A DNA stretch of 64,000 bases from Dermacoccus nishinomiyaensis (GTDB lineage Bacteria; Actinomycetota; Actinomycetes; Actinomycetales; Dermatophilaceae). Position 1 is the stretch's first letter. Every line of letters starts with the position of its first letter. A model generated the notes under the pieces. The model worked only from the letters and a program-made list of their open reading frames with translations, was not told the origin of the DNA and made no database searches. The translations under genes and the position numbers were made by a program. Location: assembly GCF_900447535.1 (NCBI RefSeq), contig NZ_UFXX01000001.1, positions 1,426,001 through 1,490,000 of the forward strand, read 5' to 3'. Positions 1-7,731 of the stretch are shown here, piece by piece.

Positions 1-702
1 CGAAGCCGTCCATCGCGACCACCTCGATCCGCTTCGCCCAGTCCGCAGGGCGGGCGGCGAGCCACTGCTTGAACACCGCCTTGGAGCGGCCCTCGACCAT
101 GCCCAGCAGCCTCGCCGGCCCGGTCTTGTTCCTCGCGGGCGTGAGATCGATGATCACGGTGACGTACTTGTCGCCCAGCCTCGTGTGTCGCCAGACGTGC
201 TCGTCGACACCGATCGTGGTGACCCCGTCGAACCGGGCGGGGTCGTCGATCAGGCGCCGCTTGCCTTCCGCGAGGACGGCGGTGTTCGCGGCACTCCAGG
301 ACACCCCGAGACCTGCGGCGACGCGGGTGACGGTGAGGTGGTCGATGACGATGCCCGCAGCGCCCACTCCAGGCCGCCGCGGGAGATCTTCGCACGCGGC
401 GCCGCTGCCCGCGTCATGTCCTGCCGCCACGTGCGCCGGCAGTGTCCGCACCGGTACCGGCGCACCCGCACCAGCAGGGTCGTCGGCCGGTGCCCGAACG
501 GCTCGTGCGCCAGTCGACGCGTGACCGTGTCCCGCGGCACGCCCTCGACACCGCACTTCCGACACCACGGGTCGTCCCCGACGACGCGGCATTCGATCGT
601 GGCCCGATCCGGCTCGATCAGCTGGCCGACGGCGACGAGGCCGAGCTCGTCGAGGCGGCAGAACGTGGTCAGGTCAGGGGTCGCGAAAGTAGGGTGGAGC
701 AC
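1..702 (-). pseudogene. ISL3-family transposase, partial and frameshifted
   Basis: This is the N-terminal half of an ISL3-type transposase; the rest lies beyond the left edge. From a GTG at 702 it encodes a zinc-finger-like segment with the pattern CRKCG followed by RRYRCGHCRRTW, typical of the ISL3 N-terminus. At about 352-355 the frame breaks. Upstream it reads GLEWALRA; the homologous continuation (IVIDHLTVTRVAAGLGVSW, then GVDEHVWRH and VIIDLTPARNKTG with the catalytic-domain aspartates) is in the next frame. This is consistent with loss of one base. The family normally has one continuous reading frame of about 400-440 codons, so this copy is probably inactive. A sequencing error at that base cannot be excluded. 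Confidence 0.8.
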
Positions 703-789
703 GTCGAGGTCTTTCGGGATGGCGAGCGTGAAGAACTTCCATCATCCGGGAGACCTCGACCCCTACCCGGCCACCGACGCGCTCAACCG

Positions 790-816
790 ACTACACCCTC
801 GTTCGTGAAGAGCCCC
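790..816. repeat. Candidate terminal inverted repeat of the ISL3-type element
   Basis: Read on the minus strand, this begins GGGGCTCTTCACGAACGAG and lies about 90 bp upstream of the transposase start. Position and the GGCTCTTC-like start fit ISL3 element ends. The other end and the 8-bp target duplication are outside the window, so this is an inference. Confidence 0.4.
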
Positions 817-887
817 TTTCGCGATTCTTGGTCACATTCGCATCGGCGCCCGGCGGGAGCACCTCGGCGTCCGTGGCGGCGTCGAAG

Positions 888-982
888 GTGGACGAGAATC
901 GCAGATGGGGACGCCGTTCGCAGAGGTGGACGAGAATCGCGAAGGTGGACGAAATTCGCAGATGGGGACAGGAATCGCCGTT
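888..982 (+). repeat. 19-bp tandem repeat array, five units
   Basis: Five head-to-tail 19-bp units start at 888, 907, 926, 945 and 964. The first is GTGGACGAGAATCGCAGAT; units 2 and 5 begin GGGGAC. A degenerate sixth unit may follow at 983. The array fills the gap between the insertion-sequence end and the kinase gene at 1061, so it sits in that gene's upstream region. The same unit recurs at five other places in the window. There are no spacers, so this is not a CRISPR array. Confidence 0.9.
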
Positions 983-1060
983 GAGGACGGGCGCAGGCTC
1001 GGGCACGGGCTCTTCCTGAGGGCCGGCGGTAGGCTGCGCCGAGACGAGAGGAATGACCGC

Positions 1061-1696
1061 ATGATCCCCTTGGACGAGGCCAGCGCCGCCGTCATGGAAC
1101 ACTGTCGGAGCGGCTCACGCGTCCTGCTCGGTCTTGCCGGCGAGCCGGGCGCAGGGAAGTCGACGGCGGCCGCCCGCTTGCTGCTCGACGCCGACCAGGC
1201 CGGCGTCACGGCCGCCGTCGTGCCGATGGACGGCTTTCACCTCGCGCACAGCGTCCTCGAAAGCCGGGCGATGACGGACGTCAAGGGCGCGCCCGAGACG
1301 TTCGACGCGCACGGCTTCGTCACGCTCGTCGAACGCATCCACGCCCAGCGACCCGGCGATCCGACGATCTGGGCCCCCGAGTTCCGCCGAGAGATCGAAG
1401 ACGCGGTGGCCGGCGCGATCGAGGTGCCCGCCGACACACAACTCGTCATCGTCGAAGGCAATTACGTGCTGCTCGACGAGGAGCCGTGGGCCCGCCTGGC
1501 GCTGCTGTTCGACGTGGCGTGGATGCTCACTCCCTCAGCCGAGCGACGCCTGGCCCGTCTCATGGCCCGCCACGAGTCGTACGGCAACGACCCGGCCGAC
1601 GCCCGACGACGCGCCCTCGGACCGGATCAGACCAACGCCGAACGCGTCCGCGCACACTCGCAGCGACCCGGCGTCACCATGGTCGACCCCGGCTGA
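1061..1696 (+). CDS. Nucleoside/nucleotide kinase family protein (uridine kinase/pantothenate kinase-like P-loop)
   Basis: The 211-residue protein has a Walker A loop GEPGAGKST near residue 25, a VVPMDGFHL segment and a VIVEGNYVLL strand. This arrangement is typical of small kinases related to uridine kinase and bacterial pantothenate kinase. The substrate cannot be fixed from sequence; members of this group phosphorylate nucleosides, sugars or pantothenate. I chose the ATG at 1061 because GAGAGGAA lies 8 bases upstream and homology begins there. Longer upstream frames only translate the 19-bp repeats. The gene stands alone, convergent with the sigma/membrane-protein pair. Confidence 0.75.
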   Translation: MIPLDEASAAVMEHCRSGSRVLLGLAGEPGAGKSTAAARLLLDADQAGVTAAVVPMDGFHLAHSVLESRAMTDVKGAPETFDAHGFVTLVERIHAQRPGDPTIWAPEFRREIEDAVAGAIEVPADTQLVIVEGNYVLLDEEPWARLALLFDVAWMLTPSAERRLARLMARHESYGNDPADARRRALGPDQTNAERVRAHSQRPGVTMVDPG

Positions 1697-1711
1697 CGAC
1701 AGCGCGGCCGG

Positions 1712-2962
1712 TTACCCTCCGCTGCCGAGGGTCATGGGCGCGCACCACGCCGTGGCACCCCACGGGAACTGGGCCCACGGGAAGATGACCTGGATCTCCT
1801 GGAGGTCGAGCACCTGCCATCCGGCAGGTGCGTTCGTACCTCCGACGCGGACCGGATCGAAGCACATCCATCGACCGATCTGGAGCCCCCGACCCCACGC
1901 CGGATCAAAGCCTGTCCCCGGCGCAGGGGGCGTCGTCGGGCCGGTCGACGTACTGGGCTCAGGCGACGTGGGCTGCGGCGACGTCGGTTCCGGGCTTGTC
2001 GGCTGTGGAGTCGTCGTTTCTGGCGAGGTCGGTTCCGTCGTCGTCGGCGGGTTGATGATGCTCGTCGTCGGCGACGTCGGTTCCGGGCTCGTCGGCTGCG
2101 GTGATGTCGGTTCCGCTGTCGTCGGCGGAACGACGATGCTCGTCGTCGGTGCCGTGAGACGTGACGAAGTTGGCTGGACCGGTGACGTCGGCGTCACGGG
2201 CGGCACGGTGCTCGTCGTCGGGGCAGCCGTCGACGATGCGGTGGGGACGTCACTCGTGGTCGACGACGTGGTCGAATGGCTCGTCGCCGGAGGGTCGGCC
2301 ACGACGGTGCCCGGCCCGGTGGGCGTCGACGGCGCGCTCGTCGGCTGCACCGTCGGGACGGCGTCAGCGCTCGGCGCGGCCGCCACCGAGCGCGCGGGCA
2401 CAGGCGGCAGCGACGTCGCGCCGTTAGCTCGTGAACGGCTGGCGCCGGCATCGCTCGCCGCCAGCTGAGCCGTCGACACATCGGACGTACCTGCCGTCGA
2501 CGACGCCACCGACGCCGAAGACGAATTCGTCGCCTCGGACGACGCCGCGCCCGTCGGCTGCGTCGCGGACGGCGCGCCGGAGGTGGGCGGCGCGCCCTGC
2601 GAGCCGGCAGCGCTCGTCTGGGACGCAGCGGTGCGCGTCTCGTACCGCGCCGAATCCTTGCCCATGTAGACGAGGCCGAACGCTGCCGACGCTGCGGCGG
2701 TGAGGACGAGTCCACCTGCGGCCCAGGTGCTCACGCTGCCACCCGCGCCGATACCGCCGGACCCACCCGAGCCGCCGGACGAACCAGACGAGCCCGTAGA
2801 ACCGGAGCCTCCCGCCCCATGCGGCATCGTCAGGGCTTCGCGCAGCGCTTCCATCTTCGCGACGTTGAGCGTCGCGGGGCTGACGGTGTGGGCCCGCGCC
2901 GACAGCGCCTCTCGAAGCGTCGCTTCGAAGGCGGTGAAGTCGTCAGGTCGCAACTCACCCAT
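1712..2962 (-). CDS. Membrane-anchored Ser/Thr/Pro-rich protein, putative anti-sigma partner
   Basis: The 416-residue protein has a short cytoplasmic N-terminus (1-48), a Gly/Ser linker (49-77), one membrane segment (about 79-100) and a long Thr/Ser/Pro-rich extracellular stretch to about 345. That stretch carries imperfect PTSPEPTSPQ-type repeats. It ends in a compact domain with two cysteines (WMCFDP and WCAPM). It overlaps the end of the sigma gene by 8 bases, so the two are probably co-translated. Its position suggests it binds and restrains the sigma factor from the membrane. No zinc-binding anti-sigma motif (HxxxCxxC) is visible, so the anti-sigma role rests on context. The C-terminal domain could sense the cell wall. 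Confidence 0.7.
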   Translation of the reverse strand: MGELRPDDFTAFEATLREALSARAHTVSPATLNVAKMEALREALTMPHGAGGSGSTGSSGSSGGSGGSGGIGAGGSVSTWAAGGLVLTAAASAAFGLVYMGKDSARYETRTAASQTSAAGSQGAPPTSGAPSATQPTGAASSEATNSSSASVASSTAGTSDVSTAQLAASDAGASRSRANGATSLPPVPARSVAAAPSADAVPTVQPTSAPSTPTGPGTVVADPPATSHSTTSSTTSDVPTASSTAAPTTSTVPPVTPTSPVQPTSSRLTAPTTSIVVPPTTAEPTSPQPTSPEPTSPTTSIINPPTTTEPTSPETTTPQPTSPEPTSPQPTSPEPSTSTGPTTPPAPGTGFDPAWGRGLQIGRWMCFDPVRVGGTNAPAGWQVLDLQEIQVIFPWAQFPWGATAWCAPMTLGSGG

Positions 2963-3590
2963 CGTTGCCTCGCATGGATACCGTCAGTTTCTTCATCGCG
3001 CGGGAAGCCTGCGATTTCACGGTTCCTGTGCTGATGCCGAGGGTCTTCGCGATCTCTGCCTCGCTGAGCCCCTCCCAGTAACGCAGGACGAGCACCTCTT
3101 TCATCCGCGCCGGCAACGCGTCGAGGTGACGCAGCACCTCGGCGTGCTCGTCGGCGAGGAGGACGGGTTCGTCGGAGCCGGGTGCCGTCTCGGGCTCGGC
3201 GACGGCCATGTGTTCGCGCGCGGTGCGTCGACGGCGTAGCGCCGAGCGCGCCTGATTCATCACGGCCGTGCGCAGGTAGGCGCGCGCGTTCGCCGGCGAT
3301 TCGAGGTTGTGACGGTTGCGGTACAGGCCCAGGAACGCGTCGTGGACGACGTCCTGCGCCGACTCGACGTCGTCGACGAACTGCCGCGCCAGCCGAACCA
3401 TGTCGTGGTAGGTGTTCGTGTAGAGCTCGTCGAGGTCGAGACCCTCGGGTTCGCCGTGGCCGTCATCCGGCATGCCGGCCGCGGAATCGCGGCGGGACGA
3501 CGCAGCGTCGCGACGCGCGCGACGGGAGGTCGCGTCCCCGGCCGTCATCGCCCACGGGGGGAGGGGGATGGGCACGACGATCAACGTCAT
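2955..3590 (-). CDS. ECF sigma factor, SigE-type
   Basis: This 211-residue sigma-70 family protein has region 2 at about residues 55-110 (YHDMVRLARQFVDDVESAQD with VVHDAFLGLYRN) and region 4 at about 150-205 (LPARMKEVLVLRYWEGLSEA, then a helix-turn-helix ending GTVKSQASRAMKKL). Such factors direct RNA polymerase to stress or envelope promoters. The start at 3590 is supported by GGGAGGAG six bases upstream; frames reaching 3782 lack a ribosome site. An unusually long N-terminus (about 50 residues, Pro/Arg-rich) precedes region 2. It is co-transcribed with the membrane protein downstream. Confidence 0.87.
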   Translation of the reverse strand: MTLIVVPIPLPPWAMTAGDATSRRARRDAASSRRDSAAGMPDDGHGEPEGLDLDELYTNTYHDMVRLARQFVDDVESAQDVVHDAFLGLYRNRHNLESPANARAYLRTAVMNQARSALRRRRTAREHMAVAEPETAPGSDEPVLLADEHAEVLRHLDALPARMKEVLVLRYWEGLSEAEIAKTLGISTGTVKSQASRAMKKLTVSMRGNDG

Positions 3591-3839
3591 GGCGTCTCCT
3601 CCCGTCACGTGTTGGGCGCGTGGACTCGCCCTTCGGCGCGGGGCGCGGGCGCAACCCGCCGGGCTCAGCGATGCATAGGTTCCGACTCTACAGGGTGTCA
3701 TGGCGGTGGATTGTGGCGCAGCTTCGCCGATCCTCTTGTCGTTCGGCACGCACCCCACGCGCCGTCCGTCCACCCCGTTCATGACCGTATAGACGCATGA
3801 GACCCATGTGGGTTGCGCGGGTCGGCGATGAGAAACGCG

Positions 3840-4643
3840 TCATGCTGACGCGGACGCCCGCCGATCACTGCGACGCGTCAGCCGCGACGCTCGCTCGATG
3901 CGTCCGAGGAGAAGCTCGAAGCCCTGGAGCGCCGCGGCGCCACCGGACATCGCGTCGAGGGGTGCGCGTGCTCCCTGAGCCTTCGGGACGACCGCGCGAT
4001 CGGGCAGCGTCGGCGAGAGCACGAGCGGGCCGAACGCGCGCTCGAGCGCGGCCCGCTGCGCGCGCTGCTCCGCCATCGACGGCTTGTACCGATTGAGGAC
4101 GATGCCGAGCGGTTGCAACCCGCCGGCCTCGGTGCGGCGGATCTCGTCGATCGCCGCGAACAGTCGCGTCACGGCGTTGACGGCGAACGCACCTGCCTCC
4201 GTCACGACGACGGCGCGGTCGCTCGCGACGAGCGCACTGCGCGTCAGGCCGCTCAGGGACGGCGGCGCGTCGATGAGAACGAGGTCGTAGTCGAGCTTGC
4301 CGAGCGCGGTGCGCAGCGTGTGCAACTGCTCGCCGTCGGCGTCGGGCCTGTCGAGGTTCGCCGTCGCGTCCGAACTCGGCAGCACGTGCAGATCGGCGTT
4401 GCCGCGCGGCCAGCCGGCCGGCACGATGGCGCGCCCGAGCACCTTGCGCTTCGGCCGCTCCAGCACGTCAGCACTGACGGCCCCGGGAGCGTCGACGCCC
4501 AACGCGTACGTCGCATCCCCCTGCGGATCGAGGTCGACGACGAGCGTCGTCAGCCCCCTCGCCCGCGCTGCGGCGGCGAGGCCGAGCACGACGGACGTCT
4601 TGCCCACCCCGCCCTTGAGGCTGCACACGCTGACGACGAACAT
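3840..4643 (-). CDS. ParA/Soj-family ATPase (orphan)
   Basis: The 267-residue protein starts MFVVSVCSLKGGVGKTS, the deviant Walker A motif of ParA/MinD ATPases. LVVDLDPQGDAT (A' region) and LVLIDAPPSL (Walker B) follow. These proteins move DNA or other cargo along the nucleoid. No ParB gene or parS-like palindrome is nearby, so this is an orphan copy whose cargo is unknown. The ATG at 4643 is preferred over longer frames because the beta strand before the P-loop starts there and GTAAGG lies upstream. The gene is downstream of the glpK terminator and reads in the same direction. Confidence 0.85.
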   Translation of the reverse strand: MFVVSVCSLKGGVGKTSVVLGLAAAARARGLTTLVVDLDPQGDATYALGVDAPGAVSADVLERPKRKVLGRAIVPAGWPRGNADLHVLPSSDATANLDRPDADGEQLHTLRTALGKLDYDLVLIDAPPSLSGLTRSALVASDRAVVVTEAGAFAVNAVTRLFAAIDEIRRTEAGGLQPLGIVLNRYKPSMAEQRAQRAALERAFGPLVLSPTLPDRAVVPKAQGARAPLDAMSGGAAALQGFELLLGRIERASRLTRRSDRRASASA

Positions 4644-4699
4644 GTCTCGAACCTTACCGAGCAACGCCGCCCGCCGGGGACGTTTCACCGCGCCGCGAC

Positions 4700-4749
4700 G
4701 ACCGACGACCGCCCCCCCTGCACCGAGGCAGGGGGTGCGGTCGTCGGTC
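4700..4749 (-). terminator. Strong hairpin terminator after glpK
   Basis: Arms 4700-4721 and 4728-4749 pair almost perfectly (GACCGACGACCGC against GCGGTCGTCGGTC plus a C-run/G-run), with a six-base loop. It lies 13 bases after the glpK stop. No T-tract is present, as is common in high-GC actinobacteria. Confidence 0.75.
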
Positions 4750-4761
4750 AGGGGTGGGCGA

Positions 4762-6279
4762 TCACTCAGCCCAGTCGAGCGTGCGCTCGACGGCCTGACC
4801 CCAGCGCTTGAGCAGACGCTGACGCTCTGCGTCGTCCATCGACGGCTCCCAACGCTTGCTCTCGGCCCACTGACGGCGCAAGTCGTCGAGGTCCTTCCAG
4901 AACCCGACGGCGAGCCCCGCGGCGTACGCGGCGCCGAGCGCGGTTGTCTCGTTGATCTTCGGGCGGATGACGTCGACGTCGAGCAGGTCGCTCTGGAACT
5001 GCATGAGTGTCTCGTTGACGACCATGCCGCCGTCGACCTTGAGCTCGGTGAGGTCGACGCCGGAGTCGGCGTTCATTGCCTTGACGACCTCTTGGCTCTG
5101 GAACGCGACGGCCTCGAGGGCGGCGCGGCAGATGTGGCCGCGGTTCGCGAAGCGGGTGAGGCCGACGATGGCGCCGCGCGCGTCGCTACGCCAGTGCGGC
5201 GCGAACAGGCCGGAGAAGGCGGGGACGACGTAGACGTCGCCGTTGTCGTCGACCTCCTTCGCGTACTTCTCGACTTCCTTGGCGTCCTTGATGAGCTTGA
5301 GGTTGTCACGCAGCCACTGCACGAGCGAGCCGGTGACGGCGATCGAACCCTCGAGTGCATAGACGGGCTTCTCGTCGCCGATCTTGTAGCAGACGGTCGT
5401 GAGCAGGCCGTTCTTGCTCATCACCTTCTCCTCACCCGTGTTGAGGATGAGGAAGTTGCCCGTGCCGTACGTGTTCTTCGCGGTGCCGGGCTCGAAGCAG
5501 ACCTGGCCGAACGTCGCGGCCTGCTGGTCGCCGAGCGCGCCGGAGATCGGCACGTCCTTGAGGATGCCGCGGTGACGCACCTTGCCGTAGACCTCGCTGC
5601 TGCTGCGGATCTCAGGCAGCATCGACATGGGGATGCCCATGTCCTTCGCGATGTCCTCGTCCCACTCGAGGGTGTCGAGGTTCATCAGCATCGTGCGTGA
5701 GGCGTTGGTGACGTCGGTGACGTGGACGCCGCCCTTCGGCCCGCCCGTCATGTTCCAGATGACCCACGTGTCCATCGTTCCGAACAGCAGGTCGCCCTTC
5801 TCGGCCTTCTCGCGGGCGCCGTCGACGTTGTCGAGGATCCACTTGGCCTTCGGGCCGGCGAAGTACGTCGCGAGCGGCAGACCGCACACGTCCTTGTACT
5901 TCTCGCTGCCTGCGTCACCGGCGAGTTCCTTGCAGATCGCGTCGGTGCGCGTGTCCTGCCAGACGATCGCGTTGTAGACCGGCTTGCCGGTGTTCTTGTC
6001 CCACACGAGCGTCGTCTCACGCTGGTTGGTGATGCCGACGGCGGCGATGTCGTCGGAGTCGAGGTCACCCTTTGCGAGGGCCTCGGCACAGACCTTGCGC
6101 GTGTTCGTCCAGATCTCGAGGGCGTCGTGCTCGACCCAGCCCGCCTTCGGGAAGACCTGCTGGTGCTCCATCTGCGCGACGGCGACGACCTCGCCGTCAT
6201 GGTCGAAGATCATGCAGCGCGTGCTCGTCGTGCCCTGGTCGATGGCGGCGACGTACTTCTTCTCTGCCTTGTCAGCCAT
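4762..6279 (-). CDS. glpK: Glycerol kinase
   Basis: The 505-residue FGGY-family sugar kinase phosphorylates glycerol to glycerol-3-phosphate with ATP in the cytoplasm. The N-terminus carries [16 protein letters not shown] (phosphate-binding loop), followed by [15 protein letters not shown] and [13 protein letters not shown], all diagnostic of GlpK. The C-terminal domain contains [17 protein letters not shown]. Length matches the family. The ATG at 6279 has GGAGTGA seven bases upstream; longer frames run into glpF. It follows glpF by 58 bases in one transcription unit, divergent from glpD. Confidence 0.96.
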   Translation of the reverse strand: MADKAEKKYVAAIDQGTTSTRCMIFDHDGEVVAVAQMEHQQVFPKAGWVEHDALEIWTNTRKVCAEALAKGDLDSDDIAAVGITNQRETTLVWDKNTGKPVYNAIVWQDTRTDAICKELAGDAGSEKYKDVCGLPLATYFAGPKAKWILDNVDGAREKAEKGDLLFGTMDTWVIWNMTGGPKGGVHVTDVTNASRTMLMNLDTLEWDEDIAKDMGIPMSMLPEIRSSSEVYGKVRHRGILKDVPISGALGDQQAATFGQVCFEPGTAKNTYGTGNFLILNTGEEKVMSKNGLLTTVCYKIGDEKPVYALEGSIAVTGSLVQWLRDNLKLIKDAKEVEKYAKEVDDNGDVYVVPAFSGLFAPHWRSDARGAIVGLTRFANRGHICRAALEAVAFQSQEVVKAMNADSGVDLTELKVDGGMVVNETLMQFQSDLLDVDVIRPKINETTALGAAYAAGLAVGFWKDLDDLRRQWAESKRWEPSMDDAERQRLLKRWGQAVERTLDWAE

Positions 6280-6337
6280 GTTCACTCCTCGTGCGATCCG
6301 TGTTCGATGCTGCTGGTGTCCAGTGTGCGCTTCTGCG

Positions 6338-7063
6338 TCAGCCGATGTAGGCGTGGGCGGCGAGACCGGCGAGCACACCACCGATGACGGGGCCGACGAC
6401 CGGCACCCAGGCGTAACCCCAGTTGGAGTCGTCCTTGCGCGGGATCGGCAGGACGAAGTGCGCGAGACGCGGAGCGAGGTCACGGGCGGGGTTGATGGCA
6501 TAACCCGTCGGGCCACCCAGGCTGACGCCGATCGCGACGACGAGGAACGCGACGTTGAGCGGGCCGGCCTGGCTCGGGGTCTTCGTGAACGCGAGGATCG
6601 TGAAGACGAGGATGAACGTGCCGACGACCTCGGTGACGACGTTCCAGAACGGCGCGCGCACGGCGGGAGCCGTCGAGAAGACGTTCGTCGGGGCGTCCTC
6701 GTGATCGTCGAACTGCTTCTTGTAGGCGGCCCAGACGACGACGGCACCGATGAAGCCGCCGATGAACTGCGCCGCGAGATACACGAAGGTCGACGCGACG
6801 CTGATGTCGACGCCCTTCGCGTACTCATCGGCCCCCGAGGCGAGGATGCCCAGAGTGACGGCCGGGTTGAGGTGCGCGCCCGACTTGTACGAGGCGAAGA
6901 CACCGGCGAAGACGGCGAAGCCCCACCCGATGTTGATCATCAGAGGCCCTCCCCCGAAGCCTCCGTTGCGGGGCAGCAGCACGTTGGCCACCACTCCGAC
7001 ACCCAGGACGATGAGAATCGCCGTCCCGAGAAGTTCGCTGACGAAGACCTGACCGAGGCTCAT
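6338..7063 (-). CDS. glpF: Glycerol uptake facilitator (aquaglyceroporin)
   Basis: The 241-residue MIP-family channel lets glycerol diffuse across the membrane. It has six hydrophobic segments and both pore motifs, HLNPAVT near residue 67 and YAINPARD near 192. The Asp after the second NPAR is typical of glycerol-conducting rather than water-only channels. The start MSLGQVF at 7063 follows AGAAAGG. It is the first gene of glpF-glpK and faces away from glpD, so the gap 7064-7731 should hold promoters for both directions. Confidence 0.93.
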   Translation of the reverse strand: MSLGQVFVSELLGTAILIVLGVGVVANVLLPRNGGFGGGPLMINIGWGFAVFAGVFASYKSGAHLNPAVTLGILASGADEYAKGVDISVASTFVYLAAQFIGGFIGAVVVWAAYKKQFDDHEDAPTNVFSTAPAVRAPFWNVVTEVVGTFILVFTILAFTKTPSQAGPLNVAFLVVAIGVSLGGPTGYAINPARDLAPRLAHFVLPIPRKDDSNWGYAWVPVVGPVIGGVLAGLAAHAYIG

Positions 7064-7257
7064 GGGTGCCTTTCTCGACGTTCGACGGTGGCATGTGACG
7101 ACCACCACTCATGCTACCGATGAAGCATACGTCAGGCGCACCCCGGCAGGTCGGACGGGGACATGTTCCGCGTCACACCCGTCATCGTGGCCCTGGCACG
7201 CGCAAGGGATCAAGCAGCCGGGGCGGTTCCCACGCCTCGGGACAGCCGGGGACGACG

Positions 7258-7395
7258 TCAGCGCTCGGGCGAGGTCTCAGCGATCTCAGGCGTGCGACGC
7301 ACCTCGGCCGGCGGCGACGTGAGGCACCAGGCCAGGCCCAGGAAGGGAACGACGGCGGTGACGGCCCACAGGACCCACGTGATGGCGTGCTCCAT
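7258..7395 (-). CDS. Small single-span membrane protein, hypothetical
   Basis: A 45-codon frame starts MEHAITWVLWAV at 7395 with GAGGAG eight bases upstream. It encodes one hydrophobic span (residues about 4-25, ending LGLAWCL) followed by a charged tail. I recognise no family. It lies in the glpF/glpD intergenic region in the glpF direction and could be a small membrane protein. The ribosome site and clean membrane segment are the only support; it may be spurious. Confidence 0.45.
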   Translation of the reverse strand: MEHAITWVLWAVTAVVPFLGLAWCLTSPPAEVRRTPEIAETSPER

Positions 7396-7513
7396 GAGAC
7401 AGCTCCTCGAGATCGTGTCTACTTCTGCGCCCATGCTCGCACGGGGCCAGCGGCACCTCAACCGATCTCGTCGACCACCCACCAGGTCGATCGGACTCGC
7501 GCAGTTCGTCGCG

Positions 7514-7580
7514 GCCCACGCTGCCGGGAGAGGCCCACGCTGCCGGGAGAGGCCCACGTGGCAGGGCGTGGCCCACGCGG
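7514..7580. repeat. Short tandem repeat, 19-bp period, GCCCACGCTGCCGGGAGAG
   Basis: Units start at 7514 and 7533 (identical), 7552 (diverged: GCCCACGTGGCAGGGCGTG) and 7571 (partial). The period is 19 bp but the sequence is unrelated to the GTGGAC family. It lies 150-220 bases upstream of glpD. Apart from it and the small frame at 7258-7395, I see no feature in 7396-7731. Confidence 0.8.
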
Positions 7581-7731
7581 CCCGGCGAGCTGCGCCGCCG
7601 TCCGGTGAGGAATGACACCCCCGCAGGCGGTATCGGGGACGAACAGGCGGGTCTAAGCTGAAGGAAGACCAGAGAATCGGCGCGGCTCGGCGATCTCCGA
7701 CGCGCCTTCGACCCGGCAGTGGAGGTTTTCG

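Noticed and set aside
888-982. CRISPR-like array of short repeats
   Set aside because: Units are contiguous 19-bp repeats without unique spacers, repeated elsewhere singly and in reverse, with no cas genes nearby.
905-1060. N-terminal extension of the kinase gene
   Set aside because: It only translates the 19-bp repeats; the ribosome site and homology support ATG 1061.
3591-3839. Small gene between sigma factor and parA
   Set aside because: Open frames here lack ribosome sites and homology; the region more likely holds the sigma promoter.
4690-4760. Riboswitch upstream of parA
   Set aside because: The structure is a simple perfect hairpin directly after glpK, best read as its terminator.
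6280-6903. Upstream extension of glpK
   Set aside because: It is the antisense-frame shadow of glpF on the same strand, Arg/Ser-rich and without homology.
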